This document shows positions 45,734 through 54,423 of a stretch of 64,000 nucleotides of DNA, one piece after another. Positions within the stretch are counted from its first letter, which is position 1, and every line of letters begins with the position of its first letter. The position numbers were made by a program, and so were the translations under genes. The notes below the pieces were generated by a model. The model had not been told where the DNA came from and did not search any database. It saw nothing but the letters and a program-made list of their open reading frames with translations. This DNA is from Thioalkalivibrio paradoxus ARh 1 (GTDB lineage Bacteria > Pseudomonadota > Gammaproteobacteria > Ectothiorhodospirales > Ectothiorhodospiraceae), in contig NZ_CP007029.1 of assembly GCF_000227685.2 (NCBI RefSeq), positions 2,392,501-2,456,500 of the forward strand, read 5' to 3'.

Positions 45734-48385
45734 TCACGCCGATGCTTCACCCACGCGCTCCAGCGCGGACTGCAGGTTTCGCACGATTTCCCGTTCATCG
45801 GTGCCGTAGGTCTCGGGGGAGACCGGATCCCCGATGATCACCCGTACCCTTTTTCCAGGGCGCGGGAAATACTGCCCCGGGGCCATCACTTCACGCGTGC
45901 CGTCGATCCACACCGGCACCACCGGCACCGGCTGCGCGGCAAGAACCAGTCCGATTCCGGGGCGCAGGGTCTGGAGTGTACCGTCCGCAGAACGCTGGCC
46001 TTCGGGGAACCAGATCAAGCTGTGCCCGCGCTTCAGGCAGGCCGCGGCGAGGGCCAGGCTCCTGCGCGGTGCGGCACCAGGATCGATCGGTAACACATGC
46101 GCCGTTCGGCTGAATGCCCGGGAAACCCGGTTGGAGAACAGGTAGGCCTCCAGACCCGCCCAGTACAACGATTCGAGTTGCTGCCTGTCGAGGGCCGGCA
46201 GCAAGGCCAGCGGGTCCACGAAGCTCAGGTGGCGCGGTGCAATCAGATACGGGCCGTCATCGGGCAGACGTCCTTGCACTTCGACGCGCATCAGCAGATA
46301 CGTCAGCAGCCGCGCAGGCCCCAGCAGCGCGCGGGCGAGGGACCGGCGGACCGGGCCGAGAGGCGCGAGATCCTCCCTCTGGTCCTCTGCGAGGAGCGAC
46401 TCCGGATCCTCGAGCTGTTTTTTCAGGTCGCCCCTACCCGCCTTGGCCTCGGCAGCCCCGGCCGCCTCCCGCAGAAGATCCCGGACCGTCTCGACGCGTT
46501 CGATCGCCGAGTCATCGAGGTCGATCCTGGCACGATCCTGCAGCGCCAACGTCAGGTCCACCCAGCTGAGCGAATCAATCCCCAGTTCCTCGGCGAGGCT
46601 GCTGTCCGGAGTCAGGCGGAGATCGTGAAAGCGCTCGGCCAGATAGTTCCAGGTGCGCTCTGCACTCGGGTCGGACAGCAACTGCTGGTCCTCGGGAGCC
46701 ATCGATTCCGGCGAAACCGGCTCTGGGCGCGCCTCGGAAACGCTGTCTTGCTGGCCCAGTTTCTCGAACAGCTCGTCCAGCTTGTGCCGGCGCAACTTGC
46801 CGAGGCGCGTGCGCGGCAGGGGGTCGAGCACCATGCGCAGAACGCCCGGGCGATGATGACTCGGCAGTTCCTTCGCCGCCTCCTTCACTGCGGCCTTGAC
46901 CCGCTTCTCGAGGTCCTCGCCGGTCACCTCGCGCAACAGACCGGACTCAGGAACCACGACCGCCGCCAGACGATCGTCGTGCGCGAGAACGCCAACCTCG
47001 CGGACGTCGTCGGCGGCCTGAAGGGTTTTCTCCACGCGCTCCGGATCGACGTTCTCGCCACCCGAGAGCACGATCATCGAAGACTCGCGACCATGCAGAT
47101 GCAGGTAGCCATCGGCAGTGATCTCGCCGGTGTCGCCGGTACGGAACCAGCCGTCGTCGTCGAGAACCGCCGCGGTCTTCTCGGGCAGGTTCAGGTAGCC
47201 CGCGAAGACGTTCGGACCTCGGGCCATCACTTCGCCGCGCCCGTCCGAGGAGCCGGAGTCATCGATGGCCAGCTCCACCCCCGGCAGCGGAAGCCCGGCA
47301 GCTGCAAGCTTCAGGCGATCCGGTGGATTGTAGGCGAGAATCGGCGAAGTCTCGCTGAGACCGTAGCCTGTGGCCACCTCCCAGCCCAGCGCCTGCAGAT
47401 TGCGCCCGAGCTCCGGGTCGAGCGCGGCACCACCGGCGACCACCAGGCGCAGGCGGGGGGCCAGGCGCTCATGCAGGCGGTTGAAGAGCTTGCGGCCCAC
47501 ACGCAGGCCAAGCCGTTGGCGCGCGATCTTCGAGATACCCAGCATCAGGCGGAACACGGCTGCCGCGATCCTGCCGCGTGCCGCGACCCGTTCCTCCAGG
47601 GCCTGCCATACCGCTTCGTAGAGCCGCGGCACACCCAGCATCACCGTGGCCTCGCCGTCGCGCAGCGCGCGCACGATCTGGGGGCCCACCAGCGAGAACG
47701 GCACGATGATCGGTGCTCCGATCGTCAGCGGAATCAGGATACCGACCGTGAACGGATAGACGTGGTGGAATGGCAGCGGAACTAGTACCCGGTCACGGTG
47801 ATCGGCGAGTTCCTGCGCGCACAACGCCTCGACGTTGCTGGTCAGGTTCCGGTGCGTCAGCGGGACGCCCTTCGGCGGGCCAGTAGTACCGGAAGTGTAG
47901 AAAATGGCGGCCACATCGTCGGCTTTCGCGACCGCGGATGCCGGTTCGTGGTCGAGTAGCTTTTCCCACGATTCCTCCGCATCCGCGCCGGCATCGAGCA
48001 GATAAATCTGTCGGTCGCTCAAATCCTCGGGCAGACGCTCCCTGAGCTTCGAGGTGGTGAAAACGAACCGCGGCTCGGAATCGGAAAACGCGTGTTCCAG
48101 ATCCTCGCGGGGCATCTGGGTATCCAGCGGCACCACCACACCACCCGCGTTCATCACACCCAGCGCGGAGATCACCCAGGCGGCGCTATTGGGCGCGAGG
48201 ATCACCACCCGGCCGCCCGGTTCCAGGCCGGCCTGCTGCAGCCCGGCGACCAGGCGGCGCGCGCGTTCGAAGAGATCGGCACGCGAAGTCGTGCCGAATG
48301 AATCTCGGCCCATCGCGATCACCGCCGCCTGATCCTCGGCCACCGCGCGGGAAACCACCAGTTCGCCGAGGGTTCGAGCACTCAT
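45734..48385 (-). CDS. Acyl-CoA/ACP ligase - acyl carrier - acyltransferase fusion
   Basis: An 883-residue three-domain protein. Residues 1-540 are an AMP-forming acyl ligase with the P-loop YTSGTTGPPKG at 163-173, YGLSETSP at 341-348 and GWFRTGDTG at 412-420. Residues about 575-645 are an acyl-carrier domain with the phosphopantetheine Ser605 in LGIDSLSW. Residues about 690-883 are a PlsC acyltransferase with the H-x4-D motif (His719, Asp724) and FPEGQRS at 793-799. It could activate a fatty acid, load it on its own carrier and pass it to lysophospholipid or glycerol phosphate. This resembles Aas-type acyltransferase/synthetases but with reversed domain order and an added carrier. No membrane transporter domain is seen. 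Confidence 0.92.
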   Translation of the reverse strand: MSARTLGELVVSRAVAEDQAAVIAMGRDSFGTTSRADLFERARRLVAGLQQAGLEPGGRVVILAPNSAAWVISALGVMNAGGVVVPLDTQMPREDLEHAFSDSEPRFVFTTSKLRERLPEDLSDRQIYLLDAGADAEESWEKLLDHEPASAVAKADDVAAIFYTSGTTGPPKGVPLTHRNLTSNVEALCAQELADHRDRVLVPLPFHHVYPFTVGILIPLTIGAPIIVPFSLVGPQIVRALRDGEATVMLGVPRLYEAVWQALEERVAARGRIAAAVFRLMLGISKIARQRLGLRVGRKLFNRLHERLAPRLRLVVAGGAALDPELGRNLQALGWEVATGYGLSETSPILAYNPPDRLKLAAAGLPLPGVELAIDDSGSSDGRGEVMARGPNVFAGYLNLPEKTAAVLDDDGWFRTGDTGEITADGYLHLHGRESSMIVLSGGENVDPERVEKTLQAADDVREVGVLAHDDRLAAVVVPESGLLREVTGEDLEKRVKAAVKEAAKELPSHHRPGVLRMVLDPLPRTRLGKLRRHKLDELFEKLGQQDSVSEARPEPVSPESMAPEDQQLLSDPSAERTWNYLAERFHDLRLTPDSSLAEELGIDSLSWVDLTLALQDRARIDLDDSAIERVETVRDLLREAAGAAEAKAGRGDLKKQLEDPESLLAEDQREDLAPLGPVRRSLARALLGPARLLTYLLMRVEVQGRLPDDGPYLIAPRHLSFVDPLALLPALDRQQLESLYWAGLEAYLFSNRVSRAFSRTAHVLPIDPGAAPRRSLALAAACLKRGHSLIWFPEGQRSADGTLQTLRPGIGLVLAAQPVPVVPVWIDGTREVMAPGQYFPRPGKRVRVIIGDPVSPETYGTDEREIVRNLQSALERVGEASA

Positions 48386-48925
48386 CGTGACACCTTCGAA
48401 GTACCCGGTGGCGGGGGCAATAGTGGCTTTCCTGGTACGCGCGGAAATGCGATCGTCGCCGGCGCGTCAAGGAACGCGCCACTCCGCGCGCCGGCAGGCA
48501 GAGGAACCCAGGCGGCGCATGGCCGATCACGGCGTTCGGCTTGTTCCACGCTGGCGACTGTCATGGACCCGGCCATCGACGGCGATGATCACTTGCGGAA
48601 GAATCGGGCGGCACGCTCGCCGGCCGCAACAACGGCCTGCGCCGCCGAGCCGCGCTAACTGCCATGACCCGTGTGGCCACCCCCGATGATGAAAGAGGCG
48701 TAGGGCGGAAAAGGCCGAAGGCCGTCATCCGCCAGCCGGCACTGGGGAGTGCCGCGGGCCTGGGCACTGCGAACGCCCTGTGGCGGATGACGCTGCGCTC
48801 TTCCACCCTACGGGTCGCCCGGGGCACGCCCCGGGTTCTTTCACGCTGATCCGGCTGATGGAAAATCAGCACCGCCAAACGGCGCCAGGCCAGCGACGCC
48901 ATCCCGGCCTTGCCGACTGCGCGCG
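48386..48925. other. Intergenic region with a dispersed repeat
   Basis: 540 bp without a gene, lying between the acyltransferase fusion and dodecin. It is dominated by the repeat at 48675-48845. Nothing else is recognised. Confidence 0.6.
48675..48845. repeat. Dispersed palindromic repeat, copy 3 (full)
   Basis: The core 48700-48811 runs from GTAGGGCGGAAAAGGCCGAA to CTCTTCCACCCTAC with internal CATCCGCC/GGCGGATG arms. The outer similarity to copy 2 runs from GGCCACCCCCGA (48675) to GGTTCTTTCACG (48845). Confidence 0.85.
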
Positions 48926-49126
48926 TCAGTCGAGTACGAAGGTGACCTTCAGGTCGACCCGGTAGCTCGTGATCGCGCCGTTCTCCACCCGGACCTTCTG
49001 CTCCTTGACCCAGGCACCGCGAATTCCGTGCAGCGTCTCCGACGCCCGTTGGACTCCCTGGCGGATCGCATCCTCGAAGCTCTCGGTCGATTCCGCCGTG
49101 ATTTCCGTTACTTTTGCAACAGTCAT
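48926..49126 (-). CDS. Dodecin, flavin-binding protein
   Basis: A 66-residue dodecin. It contains the family pattern VAKVTEITAESTESFEDAI at the start, the conserved Trp in GIRGAWVKEQKV near residue 38 that stacks on flavin, and the strand SYRVDLKVTFVLD at the end. Dodecins form dodecamers that store and protect FMN, riboflavin or related flavins. The start ATG at 49126 follows GAGAAGGATC. It is a single-gene unit. Confidence 0.93.
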   Translation of the reverse strand: MTVAKVTEITAESTESFEDAIRQGVQRASETLHGIRGAWVKEQKVRVENGAITSYRVDLKVTFVLD

Positions 49127-49427
49127 GATCCTTCTCCCATTCCCTCTGGCTGTCCCGGCCATCCCGGCGCGCCACCCGCGTCTTCCCGAGGCTCCACAGG
49201 CGCGTACCACCGCTGGCAAGGCCGCGTAACCGGGTGTAGCTGCAATAATTAGCCGTCGCGGATCGCGTATACCGGCTGAACGACCACCCCGGCCTCTTCA
49301 TCCCGCACTCACTCGAATATAGTAGGGTTATGAGCGTCCAGCCACCCGGCGGTCGACGAAGCTTTCCAGGAAGACGCGCGACATCAAGCGGTGCAGCGGG
49401 GTACAGGCAACGACGCGTCGGCGGTGT
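49127..49427. other. Gap between dodecin and the DUF1622 gene
   Basis: 301 bp upstream of dodecin, holding its leader and probably its promoter. No further gene, RNA or repeat is recognised. Confidence 0.5.
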
Positions 49428-49793
49428 TCAGCTGGAGGGGCGGTCCGGGGGCGGCTGCCACGGCCACCGGCCCTCGATCTCGAGGAAGAGCGAGAAGCTG
49501 AGCAGGATCCGCAGGAAAATGATGATCGCGAGCCCGCCCAGCCCCTCGAGGGTTTGATCGACCACCACCGTGCGGATGATGTCTCCGGCGATCAGGAATT
49601 CCAGTCCGACCAGGATCGAGCGTCCCAAACGCACCCGGAACTCCCGGTACGCCTGTCCGTCCTCGTCATCGAGCCGCCATCGGCGCACGAACCGGGCGAT
49701 CGCGATCACGCTTCCGATCACGATCACCAGAACACCGAGAGCCTCGAGCGTCCAGCCGATTGCCCCTACCGTGATCTTGAAATATTCCAGCAT
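49428..49793 (-). CDS. DUF1622 family membrane protein
   Basis: A 121-residue protein with three helices (about residues 12-33, 58-78, 83-105). The family segment LGRSILVGLEFLIAGDIIRTV near residues 56-76 and the end IEGRWPWQ are typical of DUF1622 inner-membrane proteins. The function is unknown. Confidence 0.88.
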   Translation of the reverse strand: MLEYFKITVGAIGWTLEALGVLVIVIGSVIAIARFVRRWRLDDEDGQAYREFRVRLGRSILVGLEFLIAGDIIRTVVVDQTLEGLGGLAIIIFLRILLSFSLFLEIEGRWPWQPPPDRPSS

Positions 49794-50044
49794 GGCCCAC
49801 CCGCTGCGCTGATGACCACCCCTGGTCCGATACGCGCCCCAACGCCCGATACCGGCGCATCACGACGCTCCGCATCTTCGGACCACCCCGGTGCCCGTCG
49901 ATTGTCGCATCCGCACCGGCGCCGTTGCACACGCCTGGCCCGCGGCACGGCAGAATACGCGCGCATCGACCCGCGTCGAGGGCGTGCTACTGTGTCAGCG
50001 GGCCATCGCGAGCGGTCCGCGTACCTTCCGGAGGGCATGAAGCC

Positions 50045-51145
50045 TTGCAACTCTATCGCTGCCAATCCTGCGGGCACCGCGTGTACTTCGAAAACGTGGT
50101 CTGCACGCGCTGTGGACACCGTCTGGGCTTTCTGCCGGACCGCCTTCAGATCTCCGCGCTCGAACCGGTGGGCCGCAACGTCTTCACCGCGCTTGCGGCG
50201 ACGGATGGAACGCGATACCGGCTGTGCGCGAACACCACCGACTTCGGGGTCTGCAACTGGATGGTGCCCGAGACAGACGACGATGCCCTCTGTGCGTCCT
50301 GCCGCCTCAACCGCACCATCCCGAATCTGAGCGTCGCCGGCAACAAGGACCTCTGGCAGGCACTGGAATCCCAGAAGCGCCGCCTGGTCTACAGCCTGAT
50401 CCGGCTCGGTCTCCCGGTACGGCCGAAGTACCGGGATCCCGCCGGGCTCGCGTTCGATTTTCTTGCCGACAGCGAACCCAGCTTTCGCGAGACCGGCTCG
50501 GTGATGACCGGCCATGCCGATGGTCTGATCACCATCAACGTCGCCGAGGCCGATCCGGTCATGCGCGAACGGATGCGGCGCGACATGGCAGAGCCGTACC
50601 GGACGATCCTCGGACATTTCCGGCACGAGTCCGGCCACTATTACTGGGATCGGCTGGTTCGCGACACCCGCTGGCTCGACGAGGTGCGGGGGCTGTTCGG
50701 CGACGAAACCCTGGACTACGCGCAGGCCTTGGAAACCCACCACACGCGAGGCCCCGTCGCCGACTGGCAGCAGCGCCATGTCAGTGCCTATGCCAGCAGT
50801 CATCCCTGGGAGGACTGGGCCGAAACCTGGGCGCACTACCTGCATATCGTCGACACGCTGGACACGGCGCGGCACTCCGGCGTGACCGTCGGTACCGGCC
50901 TGGACGAGACCGGGTCACCGCAGGCAGCGCCGGCTTTCGACGCCTACGCGCCGGGCGACTTCGCGCCGATTCTCGAGCATTGGCTGCCGCTGGCCTTCGC
51001 GCTCAACAACCTGAATCGAAGCATGGGCCACGCCGATGCCTACCCGTTCGTCCTCGCCCCTCTCGCGATCGAGAAGCTGAAACTGGTGCATCGCATCGTT
51101 CAGGATCCACTAACTGTCATGGCCAGCGGCCACCCTGCAACATGA
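50045..51145 (+). CDS. Putative zinc-binding metallopeptidase with zinc ribbon
   Basis: A 366-residue protein. The N-terminal zinc ribbon has CQSC and CTRC pairs near residues 6-22 and further Cys pairs near 60-85 (LCANTTDFGVC, LCASC). The catalytic domain carries HESGH in LGHFRHESGHYYWDRL near residue 200 and a downstream DWAETWAHYLHI with likely third ligand. This is the Peptidase_Mx-like family of unknown substrate. I set the start at the TTG at 50045 behind CGGAGGG because family sequence begins there (LYRCQSCGHRVYF). Confidence 0.85.
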   Translation: MQLYRCQSCGHRVYFENVVCTRCGHRLGFLPDRLQISALEPVGRNVFTALAATDGTRYRLCANTTDFGVCNWMVPETDDDALCASCRLNRTIPNLSVAGNKDLWQALESQKRRLVYSLIRLGLPVRPKYRDPAGLAFDFLADSEPSFRETGSVMTGHADGLITINVAEADPVMRERMRRDMAEPYRTILGHFRHESGHYYWDRLVRDTRWLDEVRGLFGDETLDYAQALETHHTRGPVADWQQRHVSAYASSHPWEDWAETWAHYLHIVDTLDTARHSGVTVGTGLDETGSPQAAPAFDAYAPGDFAPILEHWLPLAFALNNLNRSMGHADAYPFVLAPLAIEKLKLVHRIVQDPLTVMASGHPAT

Positions 51146-51153
51146 AAGGGCGA

Positions 51154-51229
51154 GCCACGGAAAGCACGGACAGATACCAAAAGGGTTTGATCCGTTTCAT
51201 CTTCCGTGGTTTCCGTGTTCTTCCGTGGC
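51154..51229. terminator. Inverted repeat between convergent genes
   Basis: GCCACGGAA at 51154-51162 pairs with TTCCGTGGC at 51221-51229, with further partial complementarity inside (AGCACGGA and TTCCGTGT). It lies between the convergent metallopeptidase and DsrE-like genes and could end transcription from both sides. Confidence 0.4.
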
Positions 51230-51278
51230 TGTCATTAAAGCCGGAACGCCCCCGCGCAGGTCGGATCGCAGACCCCGA

Positions 51279-51770
51279 TCAGCGCATGAACACATGCCCT
51301 TCCTCCTGCTGTAGCCGAATGATCTCCGCGTCGGCCATCGGCACCACGCGCACGAAGCCGTGCATGTCCTCCGGCTCGAAGCCTCGCGCGCGCGCCGCTG
51401 CGCGGCATATCCGGAACTCGATCGGTCCCGCCTGGGTCAGGCTCTGCGCGCGGCGCATCAGCTCCCCGTACTCGCCGTAGTTCTCGATACCGAAAAAGCG
51501 GATCTCGTCGCCGTGCAGCACCAGCACGATCGAGGCATCGAACGGATCGGCCTCGTAGACATTGTTCAGAAAGCTGACCCGGTCGAGAATCCGCTCGAAT
51601 CGATCGGGGTCACCCTCGGCCACGTCGTACACGACCTTCTGGGGTGCGTACTCGATCGCTTCGGCACTCGCCTGGCCCCAGGGCGCCTGCCCCTCGCCGG
51701 CCTGCAGAGAGGGGGTCCCCAGCCCCAGTACCAGCATCGTTCCCAGAAACCAGCGTGTTGCCTGCCACAT
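51279..51770 (-). CDS. Exported DsrE-like protein
   Basis: A 163-residue protein with a signal peptide (residues 1-24, ATRWFLGTMLVLGLGTPSLQAG) starting at the ATG at 51770 behind GGAGGA. The mature part follows the DsrE/DsrF fold: KVVYDVAEGDPDRFERILDRV, ASIVLVLHGDEIRFF, and FRICRAAARARGFEPEDMHGFVRVVPMADAEII. DsrE proteins can carry sulfur on Cys or act as small binding proteins. Here one Cys is in FRICRAAA, and the periplasmic location suggests an unknown sulfur- or redox-related role. Confidence 0.82.
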   Translation of the reverse strand: MWQATRWFLGTMLVLGLGTPSLQAGEGQAPWGQASAEAIEYAPQKVVYDVAEGDPDRFERILDRVSFLNNVYEADPFDASIVLVLHGDEIRFFGIENYGEYGELMRRAQSLTQAGPIEFRICRAAARARGFEPEDMHGFVRVVPMADAEIIRLQQEEGHVFMR

Positions 51771-51988
51771 AGCGTCCTCCTGCGTGTTGGGTTGCTCGGT
51801 CCCCCGCCACGGGCCCGCGAATGCCACGACACATGGTCTGCACCGGACCCCGGTTCCCTGGCGTGTGGGTACAGCCTGTCGACGCCGCAACGAATCCCCG
51901 CATTCCCGATCCTGGTCCGGCGCGGCGGCACCTATAATCAGACTACCCGCCCAGCCGATCGCCGGCTTCGGCAACCACGACGAGGATC

Positions 51989-54019
51989 ATGAATACCACG
52001 ACCGCGGATTCCGTGCTGGCCAGGCTCGCCGATGACGAGGACAGGGATCTCGCCGACACCCTCCGGCTGCTGGTGGACTGGCTGCGCCCTGCGCCGCACC
52101 AGCGCCACCTCGCAGCCCCGGTAATCGCGCGGATCGAGGAGCTCGTGGTCGCCCTGCGCGCGGATCCCGGACGGCGCCAAGTGCTGCGCGAACGCCTCGA
52201 GCAGGGTCTGGAATCAGCCCGGCACCTGACCCTCTACACGGGCATCGGCCTGTTCTCCCGTCGCGGTTTCCTGCGAGAACTCGTCGAGCGGATGTACGAG
52301 CGGGTGAACCCCAGGCCGATGGAGCGCCGCGACCTGAAGGACGTGCTCGCGTATGTGTTTCACCAGCCCAGCGACGCGGACTGGGTGTCCGCGCTTCCCG
52401 ACGATGCCTGGTGGCGGCTGTTCGAGGCACTTGGCTGCGGCGCGGAAGAGCATCCGGTCGTGCTCCAGCGAGCGCGTGACGAGATCCTCTACGCCCTCGA
52501 GATGCTCTCGATGTGGATCGCCGCGGAGGAACTGGAGCCCGAGCTGCTGCGTCTCGATCCGTCGATCGCCGAACGCAACTCCGCGTTCGTGGCACAGCAG
52601 CGGGAACTCGGCCGTTTCATCGAGGCGTACCGCGCCTGGCTCACCGACCCCTCGCTGGCACGCCACGACGACCGCCATGCCCGGGTGCTGCTCGACCAGT
52701 GTCGGGAACAGATCGCCCGCCTGCGCCGCCGTGCAGTCACCCGCGGCAGCAGCGTCTCGCTGACTCACTTGCTCGAGCGGCTGGATCAGACGCTCGCACG
52801 CATCGAACGGCTGCTGGACATGCTCGACCCGAGCGACCCGACGGCTGCCCGCAGCGCCTGGGCGACCCTGTTCCGGGAACTGGTCGCCGCCAACACCCGC
52901 CGCTACAGCGTGCGCACCCTGTGGCAGGAAAACATCGGTCTGCTCTCGCGCAGCGTGACCCAGCGGGCCAGCGAGACCGGCGAGCACTACATCACCCAGA
53001 ACCGCGCCGAGTACCTGGAGATGTTCCGTTCGGGCGCAGGCGCGGGCCTGATCATCGCGCTGATGGCGCTGATCAAGATCCAGGTCGAGGCGCTCGATCT
53101 CGCCGCCGGGGCCCAAACCTTCTGGGTCAGCATGAACTACGGCCTGGGATTCGTTCTGATTCACATCCTGCATTTCACGGTCGCCACCAAGCAGCCGGCG
53201 ATGACCGCCGCGCGCCTCGCCGCCGCGATCGAAGAAAGCGACCGCGGCACCGCCAGCCCGGCGAAGCTGGCCGACCTGCTGATCCAGGTGGGCCGCTCGC
53301 AGTTCATCGCGGTGCTGGGGAACGTGAGCATCGCATTGCCGGTGGCGGTTCTGGTCGGGTGGCTCTACGCCCTGGCACTGGGATCGCCCGTGCTAACACC
53401 CCAGGGCGTCGAATACCAGCTCCATCAATTGAGTCCCGTGGCCGGTCTCGCCCTGTTCCATGCGGCAATCGCGGGGGTATGGCTGTTCGTCGCCGGCCTG
53501 ATCTCGGGATTCTTCGACAACCGCTGCGCCTACCTGGAACTCCCCGATCGACTGCGCGGCCATCCGCTGCTGCGCCGGCTCCTGTCCGAGCGCAAGCGCG
53601 ACCGCCTGGCCAACTTCGTGGCGCACAACTATGGCGCGCTGTTCGGCAACTTCTTGTTCGGGGTGCTGCTCGGCGTAACCGGCTACATCGGCTACCTGCT
53701 CAGCCTGCCTCTGGACATCCGCCACGTCGCATTCGCCTCGGCGAACCTGGGCTATGCCACCGCAGTGCAGATGCCGGGTGTGTTCGAATGGCTGTTCTAT
53801 CTGGTGCTGGTGCTGCTGATCGGTGCGGTGAACCTCTGGGTCAGCTTCGGGCTCGCGCTGTATGTCGCGCTGAAGGCCCGCGGCACCCGCATTGGCGCAC
53901 TGGACCGGGTGCTGAAGGCCTACGCGCGTCGCATCCGCGAACGCCCGCGGGAATTCCTGCTGCCGCCGGCCCAGGTGCGGGAAGCGAGCGACGCGTCGGG
54001 GAAAGACCGCCAGGACTGA
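51989..54019 (+). CDS. Gcr-type 'site-specific recombinase' membrane protein
   Basis: A 676-residue protein matching the family annotated as site-specific recombinase (Gcr). It has a long helical N-terminal region (residues 1-330), then about six membrane helices (for example around 352-372, 382-400, 430-455, 480-505, 545-565, 595-620) and the VATKQPAMTAARLA and GFFDNRCAYLELPDRL segments typical of the family. Despite the name, its topology argues for a membrane function and no recombinase catalytic motif is visible. The start at 51989 follows GAGGATC. The next gene is 13 bp downstream. Confidence 0.8.
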   Translation: MNTTTADSVLARLADDEDRDLADTLRLLVDWLRPAPHQRHLAAPVIARIEELVVALRADPGRRQVLRERLEQGLESARHLTLYTGIGLFSRRGFLRELVERMYERVNPRPMERRDLKDVLAYVFHQPSDADWVSALPDDAWWRLFEALGCGAEEHPVVLQRARDEILYALEMLSMWIAAEELEPELLRLDPSIAERNSAFVAQQRELGRFIEAYRAWLTDPSLARHDDRHARVLLDQCREQIARLRRRAVTRGSSVSLTHLLERLDQTLARIERLLDMLDPSDPTAARSAWATLFRELVAANTRRYSVRTLWQENIGLLSRSVTQRASETGEHYITQNRAEYLEMFRSGAGAGLIIALMALIKIQVEALDLAAGAQTFWVSMNYGLGFVLIHILHFTVATKQPAMTAARLAAAIEESDRGTASPAKLADLLIQVGRSQFIAVLGNVSIALPVAVLVGWLYALALGSPVLTPQGVEYQLHQLSPVAGLALFHAAIAGVWLFVAGLISGFFDNRCAYLELPDRLRGHPLLRRLLSERKRDRLANFVAHNYGALFGNFLFGVLLGVTGYIGYLLSLPLDIRHVAFASANLGYATAVQMPGVFEWLFYLVLVLLIGAVNLWVSFGLALYVALKARGTRIGALDRVLKAYARRIRERPREFLLPPAQVREASDASGKDRQD

Positions 54020-54032
54020 AACGGGAGCCATC

Positions 54033-54416
54033 ATGAACCTCGAGAAGGTGATTTTCGGATTCTTCATCATTCTGGCGCTGACGCTGAATTTCGGCTTCGT
54101 GCTGGGCGAGATCGACAACCCCGCGCACCACAACGTCTACGAGCTGTTTGCCGCGATCGTGGTCAATCTCGTCGCCACGCTGCTCAAGTTCGGCGACCGC
54201 ACGCAGACCGGTGCACTGCTGCTGGCGACATCGCTGGTGGCGATCCTGCAGCTCTTCGCGGCCGCGGTCGTTTGGGGCTACGCGGTGAACATCAGCGCCA
54301 CCGGCCTCGACGCGATGATGATGGCCAGCATCGTCTCGCTGGCCGCAGGCGCGATGATCGCGAATGTCATCTCGGTCGTGCTGCTGATCGCAGACACCAT
54401 CGTGCTGCGCCGCTGA
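54033..54416 (+). CDS. Small membrane protein next to potassium channel
   Basis: A 127-residue protein with four hydrophobic helices (about residues 6-24, 36-55, 62-85, 95-122), starting behind CGGGAGCC. Conserved-looking polar positions are in GEIDNPAHHNVYELF. It resembles a family of uncharacterised proteins found beside potassium channels (DUF6394-like, from memory). It lies between the Gcr-type gene and the channel gene, 7 bp before the latter, so a channel accessory or shared membrane role is inferred. Confidence 0.75.
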   Translation: MNLEKVIFGFFIILALTLNFGFVLGEIDNPAHHNVYELFAAIVVNLVATLLKFGDRTQTGALLLATSLVAILQLFAAAVVWGYAVNISATGLDAMMMASIVSLAAGAMIANVISVVLLIADTIVLRR

Positions 54417-54423
54417 GCCCGCC

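Noticed and set aside
46097-47785. Open frame of 562 codons on the plus strand
   Set aside because: Antisense to the acyl ligase fusion, with no recognisable motif or ribosome binding site.
51989-54019. True DNA recombinase function for the Gcr-type protein
   Set aside because: No tyrosine or serine recombinase motif is visible and the protein has several membrane helices.
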